DNA of 64,000 nucleotides from NCBI GenBank assembly GCA_946535435.1, contig CAMNDM010000011.1:1-64000 (forward strand), given 5' to 3'. This DNA comes from Physcocola sp002396385 (lineage in GTDB: Bacteria; Bacteroidota; Bacteroidia; Bacteroidales; Paludibacteraceae). Every line of letters begins with the position of its first letter. Position 1 is the first letter of the stretch. Below, piece after piece: positions 7,814 to 16,811 of this stretch. The notes under the pieces are model-generated. The model made no database searches. It was not told where the DNA came from and saw only the letters and a list, made by a program, of their open reading frames with translations. A program made the position numbers and the translations under genes.

Positions 7814-9415
7814 TTAGAGCTGAGGACCAGCAGCAACCAAAGCCTTACCAGCTTCGTTACCACAGTACTTAACGAAGTTCTTCTGGAAACGTTCAGCCAA
7901 ATCCTTAGCCTTAACTTCCCATTCAGCAGCAGAAGCGTAAGTGTCGCGTGGGTCAAGGATACCTGCGTTTACGCCTGGCAATGAAGTAGGAACTTCGAAG
8001 TTGAACATAGGGATCTTCTTGGTGTCAGCCTTCAAGATGTCACCAGAAAGGATAGCGTCGATGATACCACGGGTATCAGGAATTGAGATACGCTTGCCGG
8101 TACCGTTCCAACCAGTGTTAACCAAGTAAGCCTTAGCACCAGACTTCTTCATCTTCTTAACCAATTCTTCTGCGTACTTAGTTGGGTGCAATTCCAAGAA
8201 TGCCTGACCGAAACATGCAGAGAAGGTAGGAGTTGGTTCAGTGATACCACGCTCAGTACCTGCCAACTTAGCAGTGAAACCAGACAAGAAGTAGTACTGG
8301 GTCTGTTCAGGAGTCAAGATTGATACTGGAGGCAATACACCGAATGCGTCAGCAGACAAGAAGATAACGTTCTTAGCAGCTGGTGCAGATGAACCTGGCT
8401 GGATGTTCTTGATGTGGTTGATTGGGTAAGATACACGGGTGTTCTCGGTAACGCTCTTGTCGTTGAAGTCGATCTTGCCGTTCTTGTCTACTGTTACGTT
8501 CTCAAGAAGGGCGTTACGCTTGATTGCGCCGTAGATGTCTGGCTCGTGCTCCTTGCTCAAACCAATAACCTTGGCATAGCAACCACCTTCGAGGTTGAAG
8601 ACACCTTCGTCGTCCCATCCGTGCTCGTCGTCACCGATGAGCTTACGCTTAGGGTCGGTTGAAAGGGTTGTTTTACCTGTACCTGACAAACCGAAGAAGA
8701 TAGCGGTATTCTCGCCGTTCATGTCACAGTTTGCAGAGCAGTGCATTGATGCGATGCCCTTCAATGGAAGATAGTAGTTCTGCATTGAGAACATACCCTT
8801 CTTCATTTCACCACCATACCAAGTGTTGATGATAACCTGCTCGCGTGAAGTGGTGTTGAATGCTACGCAAGTCTCAGAGTTCAAACCAAGTTCTTTGTAG
8901 TTTTCTACCTTTGCTTTTGATGCGTTGTAGATAACGAAGTTTGGTTCGAAGTTTTCCAACTCTTCAGCTGTTGGCTGAATGAACATGTTGGTAACGAAGT
9001 GAGCCTGCCATGCTACTTCTACGATGAAACGAACTGCCAAGCGGGTTGCCTTGTTCGCACCGCAGAATGCGTCTACTACATAAAGGTTCTTGTTTGAAAG
9101 TTCCTTCTTTGCGATGTCCTTTACCTTTGCCCATATGTCTTCTGACATTGGGTGGTTGTCGTTCTTATATGCGTCTGAAGTCCACCATACATTGTCGTGG
9201 CTGTTCTTGTCATCAACGATGTACTTGTCCTTAGGTGAACGACCAGTGTAGATACCAGTCATTACGTTTACAGCGCCAAGTTCAGTAACCTGACCTACTT
9301 CGTAACCTTCAAGACCTGCTTTAGTCTCTTCCTGGAAAAGAACTTCGTAAGAAGGGTTGTGCGCAATCACTGTTGAACCAGTGATACCGTACTGTTCCAA
9401 ATTTACCTTTGCCAT
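7814..9415 (-). CDS. pckA: Phosphoenolpyruvate carboxykinase (ATP)
   Basis: PckA interconverts oxaloacetate plus ATP with PEP, CO2 and ADP. In Bacteroidales it commonly runs in the carboxylating direction during fermentation to succinate. The 533-residue protein is the normal length for the ATP-dependent family. Visible motifs are GRSPKDKYIV near residue 59, the substrate and metal segment NTWYGGEMKKGMFS near 200, the P-loop GLSGTGKTTLS near 245, and the following kinase motif GDDEHGWDDEGVFN. The adenine-binding loop region near VSYPINHI is also present. It is a single-gene unit with a -7 promoter element at 9491-9498 and a bidirectional terminator. Confidence 0.97.
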   Translation of the reverse strand: MAKVNLEQYGITGSTVIAHNPSYEVLFQEETKAGLEGYEVGQVTELGAVNVMTGIYTGRSPKDKYIVDDKNSHDNVWWTSDAYKNDNHPMSEDIWAKVKDIAKKELSNKNLYVVDAFCGANKATRLAVRFIVEVAWQAHFVTNMFIQPTAEELENFEPNFVIYNASKAKVENYKELGLNSETCVAFNTTSREQVIINTWYGGEMKKGMFSMQNYYLPLKGIASMHCSANCDMNGENTAIFFGLSGTGKTTLSTDPKRKLIGDDEHGWDDEGVFNLEGGCYAKVIGLSKEHEPDIYGAIKRNALLENVTVDKNGKIDFNDKSVTENTRVSYPINHIKNIQPGSSAPAAKNVIFLSADAFGVLPPVSILTPEQTQYYFLSGFTAKLAGTERGITEPTPTFSACFGQAFLELHPTKYAEELVKKMKKSGAKAYLVNTGWNGTGKRISIPDTRGIIDAILSGDILKADTKKIPMFNFEVPTSLPGVNAGILDPRDTYASAAEWEVKAKDLAERFQKNFVKYCGNEAGKALVAAGPQL

Positions 9416-9490
9416 TTTGATTTTTTGTTATTAAATATGTTTGAAAATAATTAGTCCAATTTGTTATTCTTTGGTGTATTTAAACCCATG

Positions 9491-9498
9491 CAAATATA
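9491..9498 (-). promoter_or_regulatory. -7 promoter motif for pckA
   Basis: On the minus strand the sequence reads TATATTTG, matching TAnnTTTG, 75 bases before the pckA start. No clear -33 TTTG is seen at the expected distance. Confidence 0.45.
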
Positions 9499-9539
9499 GC
9501 GAAAATTTTTCATTTCCCGACCTCTTTCCCCTTGCTATA

Positions 9540-9854
9540 TTATTCGAAACTTATCAACAATTCGCTTTTCCCGACTTCTTCTCCTTCTCTTACGCTGACT
9601 TTCTGTATCTTGCCGTCGATTGGTGACGCTATCGTGTTTACCATTTTCATGGCTTCTATCTCTAATAGGGGGGTCCCTTTTTTTACCGTATGCCCTGCTT
9701 TCGACGCTTCAAACATTCGCACAATCTTGCCGGGTATTTCCGACTTGATCTCCTTCTCGTTGTTGGGCGTATAGGGCTTACGCTGTTCCCACTTCAAGGT
9801 GGTCAGCGTCTGCCAGTTGCCGTTCGCGTTCTTTAAGGTGATTTCTTTGTCCAT
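9540..9854 (-). CDS. Biotin carboxyl carrier protein (short)
   Basis: This small protein carries the biotin that shuttles carboxyl groups in biotin-dependent carboxylases or decarboxylases. The biotinyl domain fills residues 36-104 and has the biotinylation motif EAMKM (Lys70), with a following SPIDGKI half typical of the family. At 104 residues it lacks the Ala/Pro-rich linker often seen in Bacteroidetes carriers. The ATG at 9854 is chosen because an in-frame start at 9920 would overlap the upstream carboxyltransferase gene by about 60 bases. It is the last gene of the operon, 8 bases after the carboxylase beta subunit. No biotin carboxylase (AccC-like) gene is found in this window. Confidence 0.9.
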   Translation of the reverse strand: MDKEITLKNANGNWQTLTTLKWEQRKPYTPNNEKEIKSEIPGKIVRMFEASKAGHTVKKGTPLLEIEAMKMVNTIASPIDGKIQKVSVREGEEVGKSELLISFE

Positions 9855-9862
9855 AGGCTTCT

Positions 9863-11395
9863 TTATGCGGGTGGTAGACCGTGTTTCTTTTTCGGACGTT
9901 CTTCGTGCTTGGTTGAACATAGCTTCAACGCCTTTTTCAACGCCTCGCGGGTTTGTTCCGGTGCTATTATCGCATCGATGTAACCTTTGCCCGCCGCTAC
10001 TAGCGGATTTGCCACGGTTTCGCTATACTCTTTTACTTTCTCGGCCAGTACTGCTTGTGGGTCGGCTGCTTCTGATATGTCTTTCTTGAATATGATCTTT
10101 GCGGCCGCTTCCGGACCCATTACGGCTATTTCTGCGTTAGGCCAACTGTAAACAAGGTCGGCTCCGAGGTGTTTGGAATTCATGGCCACATAGCCGCCCC
10201 CATAGGCTTTGCGGAGTATGACGGTTATTTTCGGTACGGTTGCCACGCTGTAGGCGTACAGCATCTTTGCCCCGTTGCGTATCACTCCGGCATGCTCTTG
10301 CTCTACTCCGGGCAGACACCCTGGCATGTCTTCCAGGGTCACTATGGGTATGTTGTAGGTGTCGCATAGCAGTACGAACCGCGATGCCTTGTTGCTCGCA
10401 TCGCAGTCGAGCACGCCTGCCAGATATAGCGGCTGGTTGGCTACAAAACCAACACTGCGGCCGTCAATCCTGCCGAATCCGGTTACTATGTTTTTCGCCC
10501 ACATCTCGTGTACTTCGAAAAATTCGCTGTTGTCGCTGATGCAGCGGATGATGTCGCGAACGTCGTACGGACGTTTGTGGTCACTAGGGATTATGGAACT
10601 TATTCTTTGTGGTTCCGTAGGTTCTTTTGCTGTCGTTTTCTGCGGCTCTTCACGGTTGTTCTGGGGTAGGTACGAGAGGAGTTGGCGTATCTGGTTGAAA
10701 CACTTTTTTTCGTCTGTTGCGTAAAAATGCGCATTCCCACTGATCTCGGCAAGGGTTTTTGCCCCGCCCAGGTCTTCTTGGCTGATTTCTTCTCCCAATA
10801 CGGCCTTTATGACGTTAGGGCCGGTGACGAACATTTTCGATATGCCTTCTACTACAAACACAAGGTCTGTCAACGAGGGCGAATAGGCTGCACCTCCTGC
10901 GCATGGCCCCAGTATGACGGAGAGTTGGGGCACTACGCCCGAATAGAGGGCGTTGCGCATAAATATCTCGCCATATCCGGCTTGAGAGTCAACTCCTGCC
11001 TGTATTCTTGCACCGCCCGAGTCGTTAATGCCGATAATGGGCATACCCAGTTTTACGGCCAGGTCCATCATTTTTGTTATTTTCCGGGCATGGGTCAGTC
11101 CGAGCGAACCTCCCATTACGGTGAAATCTTGGGCGAATATGCCTACCGGACGGCCATTGATTGTTCCTGTTCCAGTTACGACACCATCGCCAGGGAGTTC
11201 TTTCTCCGACATGCCGAAATTATGCTCTTGGTGAACTGCGAACTGGTCCAGTTCCTCAAAACTTCCTTTGTCAAGTAGGGCGTCAATGCGCTCGCGTGCG
11301 GTGAGTTTTCCTGCGGCATGTTGTTTGTCGATTGCCGCTAAGCCTCCACCTAAAGCTATTTTATCTCGTAATTGCTCTAACTGTTCGTTGTCCAT
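9863..11395 (-). CDS. Acyl-CoA carboxylase beta subunit (propionyl/methylmalonyl-CoA type)
   Basis: The 510-residue protein has two crotonase-like carboxyltransferase halves. The N-terminal half has GGSLGLTHARKI, GINDSGGARIQ and GPCAGGAAYSP; the C-terminal half has GFVANQPLYLAGVLD, EDMPGCLPG and RKAYGGGYVAMNSK. This is the pattern of propionyl-CoA carboxylase beta (PccB) and of the alpha subunit of sodium-pumping methylmalonyl-CoA decarboxylase. The partner biotin carrier follows after 8 bases. Neither a biotin carboxylase nor the membrane decarboxylase subunits are adjacent, so the direction of the reaction cannot be decided. The ATG at 11395 is preferred to an in-frame start at 11485, which would overlap the permease gene. 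Confidence 0.9.
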   Translation of the reverse strand: MDNEQLEQLRDKIALGGGLAAIDKQHAAGKLTARERIDALLDKGSFEELDQFAVHQEHNFGMSEKELPGDGVVTGTGTINGRPVGIFAQDFTVMGGSLGLTHARKITKMMDLAVKLGMPIIGINDSGGARIQAGVDSQAGYGEIFMRNALYSGVVPQLSVILGPCAGGAAYSPSLTDLVFVVEGISKMFVTGPNVIKAVLGEEISQEDLGGAKTLAEISGNAHFYATDEKKCFNQIRQLLSYLPQNNREEPQKTTAKEPTEPQRISSIIPSDHKRPYDVRDIIRCISDNSEFFEVHEMWAKNIVTGFGRIDGRSVGFVANQPLYLAGVLDCDASNKASRFVLLCDTYNIPIVTLEDMPGCLPGVEQEHAGVIRNGAKMLYAYSVATVPKITVILRKAYGGGYVAMNSKHLGADLVYSWPNAEIAVMGPEAAAKIIFKKDISEAADPQAVLAEKVKEYSETVANPLVAAGKGYIDAIIAPEQTREALKKALKLCSTKHEERPKKKHGLPPA

Positions 11396-11421
11396 ATCGG
11401 CTTCCTCCCTGTTTGTGTCTG

Positions 11422-12510
11422 TTATTTCTGTGCCTTGCTGTAAACGTAGCCTGCAATAAAGAAGTAGACAATGTTTGGCAGCCATGCCGCCACCACTGGT
11501 GGAACTGCACCACTAACGGCAAACGAACTCGACAATGTGAAGAACATGATGTATAGGAAACTTAAAGCCAGGCCTATGCCGAGGTTTGCTCCCATACCGC
11601 CACGCACTTTCCTCGATGAAAGGCTGACGCCTATTATGGTTAGGATGAACGATGCGAATGGGGCGGCGAATCGTTTGGCATATTCTATCTCGAAAGCTTT
11701 CACTTCACCCATCCCACGGCTTTTCTGACGCTCGATAAAGTGGCTTAGTTGTTTGTTCGTCATCTGTTCCTCCATGCCGGCATAGACGAAGAACTCGTCT
11801 GGTTCCACGTTCAATACGGTATCGATGTCGGTGCCGCGGGTCATTTTCTCGTACAATCCGTCGAAATCCCTTATCACATAGCCGTGCATGTGCCATTTGT
11901 GGAGGGTGTCGTAAGTGATGGTGTTGGCGGTCATTCTTGAAACAAGGTTGTTCTTGTCGTCGAACTTGTCGAGCGAGGCGTTGAATCCTGTTTTGCTTAT
12001 TTTATTGAATGACTTTATTGTTAGAACAACGTTCGGCTCCACTTTCATCTGCATGTTTGAAACGTCGGTGGCCCTTTTACGTGTGGTCAGTTTCTGTTGG
12101 AATTCTATGCGCTCTGTGTTGCTTGGCGGAATCACGTAACCGCTCAAGTAGAACGTCATTACGGCAATCAGGGCAGCCACTACCATATAGGGGAACATCA
12201 TTCTACGGTAACTGATTCCCGATGCCAGTATGGCTATTATTTCTGTGTTGTCGGCTAGCTTCGAGGTGAACAATATGACAGATATGAATGTAAACAAAGG
12301 TGCGAACAAGTTTACAAAATACGGTATAAAGTTCAAGTAGTAGTCAAAGACGATTTCGTGCATAGTTACACCGAAGCGCGGATCCATAAAATCGTCTAGC
12401 TTTTCCGATATGTCGAATACGATGGCTATGCTTATGATGAGGGCGATTGAAAGAAAAAACGCTCCCAAAAATTTCTTTATGATGTACCAATCTAGTTTCT
12501 TTAACAACAT
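11422..12510 (-). CDS. LptF/LptG-type lipopolysaccharide export permease
   Basis: The 362-residue protein has the YjgP/YjgQ layout: a first helix (residues 12-32) and two more helices (about 52-78 and 98-120), then a soluble beta-jellyroll of about 150 residues and three C-terminal helices from about residue 270. The N-terminal segment LDWYIIKKFLGAFF is typical of the family. Together with LptB, encoded here at 31.1-31.9 kb, it would form the ABC transporter that extracts lipopolysaccharide from the inner membrane. It follows tgt by 22 bases. Whether it is the F or the G paralog is not clear. Confidence 0.88.
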   Translation of the reverse strand: MLLKKLDWYIIKKFLGAFFLSIALIISIAIVFDISEKLDDFMDPRFGVTMHEIVFDYYLNFIPYFVNLFAPLFTFISVILFTSKLADNTEIIAILASGISYRRMMFPYMVVAALIAVMTFYLSGYVIPPSNTERIEFQQKLTTRKRATDVSNMQMKVEPNVVLTIKSFNKISKTGFNASLDKFDDKNNLVSRMTANTITYDTLHKWHMHGYVIRDFDGLYEKMTRGTDIDTVLNVEPDEFFVYAGMEEQMTNKQLSHFIERQKSRGMGEVKAFEIEYAKRFAAPFASFILTIIGVSLSSRKVRGGMGANLGIGLALSFLYIMFFTLSSSFAVSGAVPPVVAAWLPNIVYFFIAGYVYSKAQK

Positions 12511-12532
12511 CTTTTTGCAGTTTTAATCGGTT

Positions 12533-13663
12533 TTATAGTCGTTGCGAAATCTGTTCCACCATACGTGGCTTCCATGTGCTGAAATCGCCTTCTATAATGT
12601 GCTTTCTTGCTTCTTTTACCAACCAGAGGTAGAAAGAAAGGTTGTGGATGGAGGCTATCTGCATTGCTAACAGCTCGTTGGCGATGAACAAGTGGCGCAA
12701 ATAGGCTTTTGTGTAGAAGTGGTCGGCCCATGCGGTCCCGTTTTCGTCCAACGGGCTGAAGTCGTCCTTCCATTTTGCGTTCTTCATGTTCATAATACCC
12801 TGGCTGGTGAACAGCATGCCGTTTCTTCCGTTTCTGGTCGGCATTACGCAGTCGAACATGTCGACGCCTCGTTCAATGGCTTCGAGCAGGTTGACGGGGG
12901 TTCCTACGCCCATCAGGTAGCGGGGCTTGTCTTTAGGCAGTATTTCGTTGACAACCTCTATCATCTCGTACATCACCTCTGTGGGCTCTCCGACGGCCAG
13001 CCCGCCAATGGCGTTCCCCTCGCATTCTTTACTTGCCACGAATTCCGCACTCTGCCTTCTCAGTTCCGGATAGGTACAGCCCTGTACGATTGGAAAATAG
13101 GCTTGGCTGTAGCCGTATTCTGGCTCGGTTTCCGCAAAATGTTTCAGACCGCGGTCCAGCCAACGGTTGGTTCGGTCCAAACTTCGCTTGGCGTATTGGA
13201 AATCGGCGGTGCCGGGGGTGCACTCGTCTAGGGCCATGATGATGTCGGCGCCTATGGTGCGTTCTATGTCAACCACATTTTCTGGTGTGAACAAATGTTT
13301 CGAACCGTCGATGTGTGAGCGGAATGTGCAGCCTTCTTCTGTCAGCTTCCGGTTGTCGGCTAGGCTAAACACTTGGAAACCGCCGCTGTCGGTCAGTATG
13401 GGACGGCTCCAGCCGTTGAACTTGTGCAAGCCTCCAGCCTTTTCCAGTACATCGAGCCCGGGTCGCAGATAGAGGTGGTAGGTGTTGCCAAGTATTATTT
13501 GGGCTTTCACGTCTTCTTCCAATTCGCGTTGGTGTACGGCTTTCACGCTTCCTTGGGTGCCTACTGGCATGAATATGGGGGTTTCAATAACGCCGTGGTC
13601 TGTGGTTATTTTCCCAGCACGGGCGTTACTTTGGCTATCGGTATGTATTAACTCGAATTTCAT
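12533..13663 (-). CDS. tgt: tRNA-guanine transglycosylase
   Basis: Tgt exchanges guanine 34 of GUN anticodons for the queuosine precursor preQ1. The catalytic motifs TDSGGFQVFSL (Asp92) and FDCVMPTRNGRNG (the nucleophile region) are intact, and the 376 residues match bacterial Tgt length. The C-terminal zinc site, normally a CxCxxC cluster just before the AYLRHLF motif, is missing: the corresponding stretch reads GTAWADHFYTKAYLRHLF, with no cysteine. I recall this for other Bacteroidetes Tgt proteins but cannot verify it. It is the first gene of the operon with the Lpt permease, carboxylase beta and biotin carrier, and is transcribed divergently from kdsB. Confidence 0.94.
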   Translation of the reverse strand: MKFELIHTDSQSNARAGKITTDHGVIETPIFMPVGTQGSVKAVHQRELEEDVKAQIILGNTYHLYLRPGLDVLEKAGGLHKFNGWSRPILTDSGGFQVFSLADNRKLTEEGCTFRSHIDGSKHLFTPENVVDIERTIGADIIMALDECTPGTADFQYAKRSLDRTNRWLDRGLKHFAETEPEYGYSQAYFPIVQGCTYPELRRQSAEFVASKECEGNAIGGLAVGEPTEVMYEMIEVVNEILPKDKPRYLMGVGTPVNLLEAIERGVDMFDCVMPTRNGRNGMLFTSQGIMNMKNAKWKDDFSPLDENGTAWADHFYTKAYLRHLFIANELLAMQIASIHNLSFYLWLVKEARKHIIEGDFSTWKPRMVEQISQRL

Positions 13664-13788
13664 GTCTTTCTAATGTCAGGCATCCTTTTGCCCTTAATCT
13701 GCAAATTTCGCCTTTTTTTGTCATTTTCACAAATATTACTCCAAATGCTCGTCTTGTATCGTTTTTTTCGTGTATCGGCTTTGTTATT

Positions 13789-13820
13789 TTTGCCCTACTT
13801 GAAAGTTTTAATTATATTTG
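13789..13820 (+). promoter_or_regulatory. Promoter of kdsB (TTTG-N20-TATATTTG)
   Basis: TTTG at 13789-13792 and TATATTTG at 13813-13820 are 20 bases apart. This is the Bacteroidetes housekeeping sigma consensus, and it places the start of transcription about 15 bases before the kdsB ATG. Confidence 0.75.
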
Positions 13821-13842
13821 CCTTCCGTATTTTATAGGTAAA

Positions 13843-14622
13843 ATGGTGAATATAGATAAACAGCGTTTCGTGGGTATTATCCCTTCTCGTTACGCTTCCA
13901 CCCGTTTCCCGGGAAAACCTTTGGCCAAGATTGGCGGTGTCTGCATGGTTGAGCGTGTTTACACGCAGGTTAGCAAGGTGCTCGATCTGGTCTATGTCGC
14001 TACCGATGATGAACGTATTTTTAATGCGGTTGAGGCTTTTGGTGGAAAGGCTGTCATGACTTCCGACCAGCACCGTAGTGGTACCGACCGCGTACAAGAG
14101 GCTTATTCGAAAATCGGACAAGGACGCGAAATAGTTATCAATATACAGGGCGACGAGCCTTTTATCCAAACAAGCCAGATAGAAACTTTGTGTGCCTGTT
14201 TCAACAATAAGGAAACACAGATTGCCACTCTGGTTAAGCCTTTCGAACTTGCCGATGGTGCTGATGCGCTTACAAACCCCAATTCCCCGAAGGTTGTTAT
14301 CAACAGTAAGGGAGAGGCTCTTTACTTCAGCCGTTCTGTCATTCCTTACAGACGAGGGGCCGAACTTTCCGATTGGTTAAAACTACATACTTATTATAAA
14401 CACATAGGCTTGTATGCCTATCGTGCCGATGTCCTCAAGAGTATTACCGCTCTTCCCCAGAGCAGTCTCGAATTGGCCGAGTCGCTTGAACAATTGCGTT
14501 GGCTTGAAAACGGATTCCGTATACAGACTGGTATTACAACGGCTGAGACGGTGGGGATTGACACTCCTGAAGATCTGCAGCGGGCCGAAGGGTTTCTCGC
14601 TGCCCATGCTAATTTGTTCTAA
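13843..14622 (+). CDS. kdsB: 3-deoxy-manno-octulosonate cytidylyltransferase
   Basis: KdsB activates KDO as CMP-KDO for inner-core lipopolysaccharide synthesis. The N-terminal nucleotide-binding motif GIIPSRYASTRFPGKPLA is intact. Other family motifs follow: ATDDERI near residue 60, HRSGTDRVQEA near 77, INIQGDEPF near 105 and the C-terminal GIDTPEDL. At 259 residues the length is normal. It has its own consensus promoter and is the first gene of a unit with an M16-like protein (8 bases downstream) and a glycosyltransferase, which supports an envelope role for the group. Confidence 0.96.
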   Translation: MVNIDKQRFVGIIPSRYASTRFPGKPLAKIGGVCMVERVYTQVSKVLDLVYVATDDERIFNAVEAFGGKAVMTSDQHRSGTDRVQEAYSKIGQGREIVINIQGDEPFIQTSQIETLCACFNNKETQIATLVKPFELADGADALTNPNSPKVVINSKGEALYFSRSVIPYRRGAELSDWLKLHTYYKHIGLYAYRADVLKSITALPQSSLELAESLEQLRWLENGFRIQTGITTAETVGIDTPEDLQRAEGFLAAHANLF

Positions 14623-14630
14623 CTTTTTTG

Positions 14631-15911
14631 ATGAACGCTATTAAACCTCCCATTATAAAGGAACCGGGTTTCTTCCGTTTCCCCGAATACAAGGTCTGCC
14701 GTCTCGACAACGGTATACCGGTTCATTGTATTCCCTTCAATTCGTTAGGCTATACGAATATCTTGCTCTCGGTTAAGGCGGGTACACAGTGCCAGTCTAA
14801 ATTATTGCAGGCTTCCTCTACCAGCCGTATGCTGCGCGAAGGCTGTAAAGGCTATACTTCGGAATCGCTGGCCGAGGAACTCGACTTTTATGGCACTTCA
14901 TTCCAGGCTGTAACTTCTACACTGAGTACCGAGGTTATGATTTCTTCCGTATCGAAACATTTGCCCAAAATGTTGCCGTTACTGAACAACATCGTTTTTT
15001 CCCCTACGTTTCCAGAACGGGAATTCAACATTACTCGGGAAATCGGTAGACAGAACCTTATCCATTCTATGCAGGAGGTGAGTTTCCTTTCGAACAGACA
15101 GCTAAAGTCTATGATGTTTGGTGATGGACATGTTTATGCCAAATCGGCTAATCCGGAAGATTACGACCAAATTGTTCTTGACGATTTGGTGGAGTTCCAC
15201 CGCCGGTTTTATCTGCCCGACAATGTGGAATTTTTTGTTTCCGGCCGATTCTCCGACAGCGAATTCCGCGTGTTGAACGATGCCTTTGGCCAGCTGCCTG
15301 CTTCTATGTCTAAGTCTCTTGACTTCGTTGAACCTGAAGCGCAGATGGTTGGTGAAGCGAGAAGATTCTGTAAGAAGGATGGATGCTTGCAGAACTCTGT
15401 GTCTATGGGGTGCGTTACGATTGCCCAACAACATCCCGATTTCCTGAAACTGAAACTTCTGGTTTCTGTCTTGGGTGGCTTTTTCGGTAGTCGACTCATG
15501 AGCAATATCCGGGAAGATAAAGGTTACACCTATGGCATTTATGCCCAACTGGTGGCTTATTCTAATATGAGCACAATTGTAATCAGTTCTCAAACTGCAG
15601 TTGAGCATACCGATGCCCTTATCGCTGAAGTTTATAAGGAAATAGAGCGCCTTATTAATGAACCCGTTCCTGTTGGTGAACTCGAAATGGTGAAAAGCTA
15701 CTATGCGGGTATGTATTTGCAGCAGGTCAGCAAAGGTATGGACCTCGTCTCCGATTATAGGGTCAAGGTCTTGAATAAGATTGATCCTGCTACTTATTAC
15801 ATGCAGTGGTGGAATGTGCTGCATTCTACTACTCCTGAAGATTTGCTACTAATTGCAAGAAAATATCTGAAACCTGAGTCGTTCCGTATTTCGGTGGCGG
15901 GTAAATGCTAG
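14631..15911 (+). CDS. M16-family peptidase homolog lacking the zinc motif
   Basis: The protein has the two-lobed M16 fold: the N-terminal lobe spans residues 20-220 and the C-terminal lobe residues 220-420. Active M16 enzymes have HxxEH in the first helix; here the aligned stretch reads SSTSRMLREG and has no zinc ligand. The second lobe keeps the conserved Arg-Tyr substrate-binding pair in SRLMSNIREDKGYTYG. It therefore resembles the non-catalytic subunit of heterodimeric M16 peptidases. No catalytic partner is encoded in this window. The ATG at 14631 is chosen over the TTG codon in front of it. It ends 6 bases before the chosen glycosyltransferase start. Confidence 0.85.
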   Translation: MNAIKPPIIKEPGFFRFPEYKVCRLDNGIPVHCIPFNSLGYTNILLSVKAGTQCQSKLLQASSTSRMLREGCKGYTSESLAEELDFYGTSFQAVTSTLSTEVMISSVSKHLPKMLPLLNNIVFSPTFPEREFNITREIGRQNLIHSMQEVSFLSNRQLKSMMFGDGHVYAKSANPEDYDQIVLDDLVEFHRRFYLPDNVEFFVSGRFSDSEFRVLNDAFGQLPASMSKSLDFVEPEAQMVGEARRFCKKDGCLQNSVSMGCVTIAQQHPDFLKLKLLVSVLGGFFGSRLMSNIREDKGYTYGIYAQLVAYSNMSTIVISSQTAVEHTDALIAEVYKEIERLINEPVPVGELEMVKSYYAGMYLQQVSKGMDLVSDYRVKVLNKIDPATYYMQWWNVLHSTTPEDLLLIARKYLKPESFRISVAGKC

Positions 15912-15916
15912 TTTTT

Positions 15917-16810
15917 ATGAAAGGGTTGTCTATTCTCATACCGGTCTATAATGCAGACGTTTCCAAACTGGTGCACGATTTGCACCGGCAGGCTCTGCTT
16001 TTAGATTGCCCTTTCGAAATTGTCTTGGCCGACGATTGCTCGCAACCCGAATTTGTTGAAATCAACAAATGCCTCGTTAATCTGGATGGGGTGGTTTATG
16101 AGCAGATGCCACAGAACGTTGGCCGGGCCATTATTAGAAACCGGCTGGCTCAAAAGGCCAGATTCGACCTTTTGGTCTTCATGGACTGCGATGTGGCTAT
16201 GGTCGACGACTTTTACTTGAAGAGATATCTAGAACAAACGTCGGCCGACGTTGTTTTCGGGGGGTATACCTATAAGGTGGAGCAAAAACAACCTGAATGT
16301 ATGTTGCGGTGGACCTACGACACCACTTTACGGACTTTGAATGCTGAACAACGGCGTAAAAATCCGTATTCGGCTTTCAGTACGGTGAATTTCTTTATCC
16401 GCCGTAGTCTGATGTTACAGTATCCGTTCAATGAGAAACTGAGTGTTTACGGACATGAGGATTCTATGTTGCGCTGCGTGTTGGAGCAAAAGGGTATCTC
16501 CATCTCTCATATCGACAATCCTGTTTATCATGCCCATCTCGACGACAACGTCTCTTTTCTTGAAAAGACCCGTAAAGGGGTTGAAAACCTTTTGGTGATT
16601 AACGATATGCCGGAATGCCGGCAATTGACCGAACACATCAATCTATTGCGCTACTATGCGAAACTAAGGCGTTTCCATCTGGTCAAGCCTTTAAAGTTCC
16701 TTTATCTGTTATCTAATAAGTGGTTGGTGGTCAATTTGATGTCTGCTAAACCTTGCCTTGCTTTGTTTCAATGGTATAAGTTGGGCTATTTGTGTTACAT
16801 TACCGAATAG
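15917..16810 (+). CDS. Family 2 glycosyltransferase
   Basis: The N-terminus LSILIPVYNAD is the GT-A nucleotide-sugar-binding strand. ADDCSQPEF and the acidic metal-binding triad MDCDVAMVDD follow, the latter near residue 94. The region SVYGHEDSMLRCVLEQKG around residue 180 contains the ED motif that usually holds the catalytic base. The protein likely transfers a sugar to an envelope polysaccharide or lipopolysaccharide core, as its kdsB operon suggests. An ATG at 15905 overlaps the stop codon of the M16 gene and would add four residues. The stop is 1 base from the convergent deacetylase gene. Confidence 0.87.
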   Translation: MKGLSILIPVYNADVSKLVHDLHRQALLLDCPFEIVLADDCSQPEFVEINKCLVNLDGVVYEQMPQNVGRAIIRNRLAQKARFDLLVFMDCDVAMVDDFYLKRYLEQTSADVVFGGYTYKVEQKQPECMLRWTYDTTLRTLNAEQRRKNPYSAFSTVNFFIRRSLMLQYPFNEKLSVYGHEDSMLRCVLEQKGISISHIDNPVYHAHLDDNVSFLEKTRKGVENLLVINDMPECRQLTEHINLLRYYAKLRRFHLVKPLKFLYLLSNKWLVVNLMSAKPCLALFQWYKLGYLCYITE

Positions 16811-16811
16811 T

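Noticed and set aside
10682..13231. Long plus-strand frames of about 180-200 codons (10682-11278 and 12692-13231)
   Set aside because: They lie opposite the carboxylase beta subunit and tgt, which have full families and motifs; the shadow frames have no start context and no domain.
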